Part shown: positions 5,873-8,489 of the stretch, piece by piece
Layout: every line of letters begins with the position of its first letter
How positions within the stretch are numbered: the stretch's first letter is position 1
NCBI GenBank assembly: GCA_012513195.1
Contig: JAAZCR010000259.1
Location: forward strand, 1 to 8,489
Length of the DNA stretch: 8,489 nt
DNA from: Bacilli bacterium
Lineage (GTDB): Bacteria; Bacillota_I; Bacilli_A; Haloplasmatales; Haloplasmataceae
Direction of reading: 5' to 3'
Notes under the pieces: model-generated
What the model was told of the DNA's origin: nothing
Database searches by the model: none
The model's input: the letters and a program-made list of their open reading frames with translations, nothing else
Translations under genes and position numbers: made by a program

Positions 5873-6970
5873 CTAAATGGAAGGTGTAAACTTATATAAT
5901 TCATCAGCGTTGTTAGTCGTATAAAAGTTTAATCCATAATCAATGAAGACTACTGCCACATCAGGGAAGTTTTCTTCAACGAATTTAATACCATCTTGAA
6001 TTCCTAACGCAAATAATGAGGTTGATAATGCATCAGCGAGTGCTGAACTATCACAAACAACTGTTACACTCGCAATATCATTTTCGAAAGGATAACCTGT
6101 ATCAGGATCTAAGATGTGATGATATCTTTTATTTTCATCAATGCTATCGATAAAGTAACGTTCATAAGGTCCAGAAGTTACTACAGTTTTATCGATTACA
6201 TATAAAGTTGCAACTGAAACGGAGGAATTAGGTTCTGGTTTACGAATACCAATCGACCATTCGATACTCCCGTCAGAGCGTTGTTCATACCGTTCACCTA
6301 ATGCATAAATGTTACCGCCTAAATCGATAATGGCATGTTTAATGCCTTTTTCGCGATAAAATTTAGCAAGAACATCAGCAGCATAGCCTTTCGCAATAGC
6401 TCCTAAATCGATTACCATACCTTTAAGGGGTAAAAACACGGTTTTATTTTCTTCATCTAATTCAACTAGGCGATAATCGATTAATGGTAATACCTTGTCA
6501 ATTTCTGCTTGTGTTGGTGGTGTACCCACCAGAGCACCTTGCTCATCATCATAAGGCTTTCCAGTGATGTCCCATAGATCTACCAAAGGACCAATAGTTG
6601 GATCAAATTTTCCATCAGTAAGTTCAGCAAATTCTAAACTTAATTTGATAACTTCAAATAATTCATCACTAACCTTAAAGGGTTTCCCTGAGCCTGCTGA
6701 TTGGTTAAGTCTGTATAATTCTGGCTCAAAATCATCATCTTTGTTTCTTTGAAAAGTAATTTGAATACGTCGTAAAATTTTATCCGTTTCTTTCCACAAT
6801 TTAGCGTTATTTTTATATTTTTTAATATCCCATACACGTATATTAATATATGTATCGAAGTAATAAGCGTCAAAATTGGAAAGTTTAACTTTAAATAAAC
6901 CACAACTGGATATAATTGGTAAGAGTAGTAGTACTAAGAGGATTAAGTATTTACGCATTGTTGACACCAT
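5873..6970 (-). CDS. apbE: lipoprotein FAD:protein FMN transferase (ApbE/FmnB-like)
   Basis: The enzyme splits FAD and attaches FMN through a phosphoester bond to Thr or Ser in D-x-x-(S/T)-G-A-(T/S) motifs of exported proteins. The 365-residue product has a lipoprotein signal peptide (lipobox ISSC, Cys23), so it should work outside the membrane like Listeria FmnB. Family motifs are complete: FDPTIGPLVDLW (122-133), GMVIDLGAIAKGYAAD (184-199), IIDLGGN (214-220), TSGPYERYF (265-273), HHILDP then TGYP (284-294), and SSALADALSTSLFALG (308-323), which holds the Asp and Thr of the metal site. Its start overlaps the end of aspA by 20 bases, so translation is probably coupled. ATG 6970 has AGGAG only four bases upstream, GTG 6967 has a seven-base gap, and ATG 6958 begins the most standard signal peptide (MRKYLI). 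The true start is one of these three and the mature protein is the same. Likely substrates in the window are the lipoproteins at 4728 and, more speculatively, at 2185. Confidence 0.93.
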   Translation of the reverse strand: MVSTMRKYLILLVLLLLPIISSCGLFKVKLSNFDAYYFDTYINIRVWDIKKYKNNAKLWKETDKILRRIQITFQRNKDDDFEPELYRLNQSAGSGKPFKVSDELFEVIKLSLEFAELTDGKFDPTIGPLVDLWDITGKPYDDEQGALVGTPPTQAEIDKVLPLIDYRLVELDEENKTVFLPLKGMVIDLGAIAKGYAADVLAKFYREKGIKHAIIDLGGNIYALGERYEQRSDGSIEWSIGIRKPEPNSSVSVATLYVIDKTVVTSGPYERYFIDSIDENKRYHHILDPDTGYPFENDIASVTVVCDSSALADALSTSLFALGIQDGIKFVEENFPDVAVVFIDYGLNFYTTNNADELYKFTPSI

Positions 6971-8411
6971 TGTTCTCCTGTTTTTTCATTTTTTTGATGA
7001 GTAACTCTTCTCCTGATATACCAGGAGATGTTAAATTATTGATATTGAGAATAATATCTAACTCCTCAGGAGTGAGAATCTTCTTCTCAATAACTAATTC
7101 TTTGACAGAACGATTAAGTTTAATCGCTTCTTTTGCGATTTCGCTAGCTAATTTGTAGCCAATATGCGGAGCCAGTGCTGTTACTATACCAGTACTTCGT
7201 TCAACATAATGAATACACATATCTTTATTAACTGTTATACCTTTGATACATTTTTCATAGAAGGTATTAATACCTCTTCTTAATATATCAAGGGATTGGA
7301 AAATATTAGCATAGATAACAGGACCAAAAACGTTTAATTCTAATTGACCTGCTTCACATGCCTTTGTAATTGTAACATCATTACCGAAGACTTGAAAAGC
7401 AATTTGATTAACAACTTCAGGAATTACAGGATTAACCTTACCAGGCATGATGGATGAACCTGGCTGCATTTGTGGTAAGTTAATTTCATTAAAACCAGCT
7501 TTTGGACCAGAAGCCATTAAACGAAGGTCATTTGCGGTTTTTGAAAGATTAACTGCGCAGGCCTTTAAAGCACTCGATAACCAAACGAAGGGATCGAGGT
7601 TTCTTGTGGCATCGACTAAATCATCAGCTTGTTTAAAATCGATATTTGTGAGTTCTGCTAGGATTTTCACAACATTTTCAATATATTTACGATTTGCGTT
7701 TAATCCTGTACCGACAGCTGTTGCGCCCATATTTAAGTATTTTAGGTCTTCTAAACTTTCTTCAATCCGTTTAATATCTCTTTCAAGAGCCGACGCAAAG
7801 GCATTAAATTCTTGACCTAATCGGATGGGTACAGCATCTTGAAGATGCGTTCTACCCATTTTTATTATGCCACCAAATTCATTAGCTTTATCAAGATAGG
7901 CTTTATGTAAATGACGCATTTCTACGAGTAAGCGATTTGCGAGTTTAATTGTCGCAATCTTCGCTGCTGTAGGAATAACATCATTAGTAGATTGACCGAA
8001 GTTTACATGGTCATTTGGATGAACAATGTCATAAACTCCCTTTTGACCACCAAGTAATTCTTGGGCGCGGTTGGCGATTACTTCATTTGCGTTCATATTG
8101 ATAGAAGTACCTGCGCCACCTTGAATCATATCGGTAATGAACTGATTTTGAAATTTACCTGCGATAATCTCATCACAAGCTTGAACGATGGCATTACAAA
8201 TTTTTTCCGATAACATTCCCGCTTGGAAATTAGCGAGTGCTGCGGCTTTTTTAGTGATAGCCACCGCTTTAATCATTTCACTATGTACTTTTTGTTTTGT
8301 GATTTGAAAGTTTTCTTTTCCCCTGAGGGATTGGATACCATAATACGCACCTTTAGGGACTAGTTTTTCACCTAACGAATCACTTTCGATGCGATATTTA
8401 CTTATGTCCAT
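6951..8411 (-). CDS. aspA: aspartate ammonia-lyase (aspartase)
   Basis: The enzyme converts L-aspartate to fumarate and ammonia in the cytoplasm, normally as a homotetramer. At 486 residues it has the usual family length (about 470-480) plus a short Lys/Asn-rich tail. The aspartase/fumarase superfamily signature GSSIMPGKVNP is at 318-328, holding the catalytic-loop Ser. Other active-site blocks are GGAGTSINMNANEV (98-111), GQSTNDVIPT (139-148) and GRTHLQDAVP (186-195). SGPKAGFNEINLPQMQPG (301-318) and PEVVNQIAFQVFGND (331-345) follow the aspartase pattern rather than class II fumarase. The start at 8411 is supported by AGGAGAAGG five bases upstream. It lies 15 bases after a probable malic enzyme gene and overlaps apbE, so it is the middle gene of an operon. 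It may supply fumarate as an electron sink, or feed malate and pyruvate formation; both are inference. Confidence 0.93.
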   Translation of the reverse strand: MDISKYRIESDSLGEKLVPKGAYYGIQSLRGKENFQITKQKVHSEMIKAVAITKKAAALANFQAGMLSEKICNAIVQACDEIIAGKFQNQFITDMIQGGAGTSINMNANEVIANRAQELLGGQKGVYDIVHPNDHVNFGQSTNDVIPTAAKIATIKLANRLLVEMRHLHKAYLDKANEFGGIIKMGRTHLQDAVPIRLGQEFNAFASALERDIKRIEESLEDLKYLNMGATAVGTGLNANRKYIENVVKILAELTNIDFKQADDLVDATRNLDPFVWLSSALKACAVNLSKTANDLRLMASGPKAGFNEINLPQMQPGSSIMPGKVNPVIPEVVNQIAFQVFGNDVTITKACEAGQLELNVFGPVIYANIFQSLDILRRGINTFYEKCIKGITVNKDMCIHYVERSTGIVTALAPHIGYKLASEIAKEAIKLNRSVKELVIEKKILTPEELDIILNINNLTSPGISGEELLIKKMKKQENNGVNNA

Positions 8412-8426
8412 TTTTACCTTCTCCTA

Positions 8427-8489
8427 TTATTCTTTAATTCTTGCCACATTAGTTTCGATAGCTGCTTTGATGACAGCATCACGTACGGC
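8427..8489 (-). CDS. C-terminal end of a probable malic enzyme (partial)
   Basis: Only the last 20 residues are in the window: AVRDAVIKAAIETNVARIKE, then TAA and directly TAG. The AV-x-x-A-x-x-KAAIE-T-x-VAR pattern resembles the extreme C-terminus of bacterial NAD(P)-malic enzymes, which convert malate to pyruvate and CO2. The gene continues beyond base 8489. It lies 15 bases upstream of aspA on the same strand, so it is probably the upstream gene of the aspA-apbE operon, and a malate- or fumarate-handling enzyme fits that place. With so short a fragment the family call is tentative; another cytoplasmic enzyme with a helical end could look similar. Confidence 0.5.
   Translation of the reverse strand, partial: AVRDAVIKAAIETNVARIKE

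Noticed and set aside
7447..7815. 122-residue + strand reading frame inside aspA
   Set aside because: It is antisense to the conserved aspartase core, with no start signals or family features.
95..8489. Recoded TGA (Trp) as in Mycoplasma
   Set aside because: No gene needs TGA read through and Trp codons are TGG. The absence of TGA stops among eight genes is too small a sample to call recoding.

Overview
The window is AT-rich (roughly one third G+C by eye). Its genes carry strong AAGGAGG-type ribosome binding sites, lipoproteins with a lipobox, and a two-part long-chain prenyl diphosphate synthase. All eight visible stop codons are TAA or TAG, and Trp is read from TGG. This fits a low-GC Gram-positive-type bacterium of the Bacillota/Mycoplasmatota side (Bacilli, or an Acholeplasma/Izemoplasma-like lineage) using the standard code. 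The lineage is an inference and cannot be fixed from this sequence alone.

Most of the window reads as a flavin-based extracellular electron transfer (EET) locus related to the one known from Listeria and Enterococcus, but rearranged. Left part, + strand: a type II NADH dehydrogenase fused to a C-terminal DoxX-like membrane domain (95-2152), followed after 32 bases by a lipoprotein of unknown family (2185-3105). The far C-terminal part of that lipoprotein carries four tandem copies of an ~11-residue D-x-x-S-(G/S)-A-(T/S) unit. Middle, - strand: a HepS-like small subunit (4092-4511) overlapping a long-chain polyprenyl diphosphate synthase (3149-4105), which together should make the side chain of a (demethyl)menaquinone. 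A 216-base divergent regulatory region (4512-4727) separates this pair from a PplA-like lipoprotein with two FMN-binding domains (4728-5783, + strand). Right part, - strand: the C-terminal tail of a probable malic enzyme (8427-8489), aspartate ammonia-lyase (6951-8411) and a lipoprotein ApbE-type FMN transferase (5873-6970), arranged as an operon with a 20-base overlap between the last two genes.

The inferred electron path is NADH to the Ndh2-like enzyme, to a membrane quinone whose tail is made by HepS/HepT-like subunits, and then to FMN groups attached outside the membrane by ApbE onto lipoproteins. EetA, EetB and a DmkA/MenA prenyltransferase are not in the window. Aspartase and the probable malic enzyme connect the locus to fumarate, malate and pyruvate metabolism.

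The most interesting signal is the second lipoprotein. Its tandem repeat matches the short target motif that ApbE modifies, three times exactly and once with G to S, and it sits in the ndh2 operon of an ApbE locus. If these sites are flavinylated, the protein would be a disordered multi-flavin carrier that lacks an FMN-binding domain. A second point of interest is a cluster of TTGTGAA/TTCACAA half-sites around the promoter of the PplA-like gene. No rRNA, tRNA, CRISPR array or insertion sequence was seen, and no stretch longer than about 220 bases lacks a gene.
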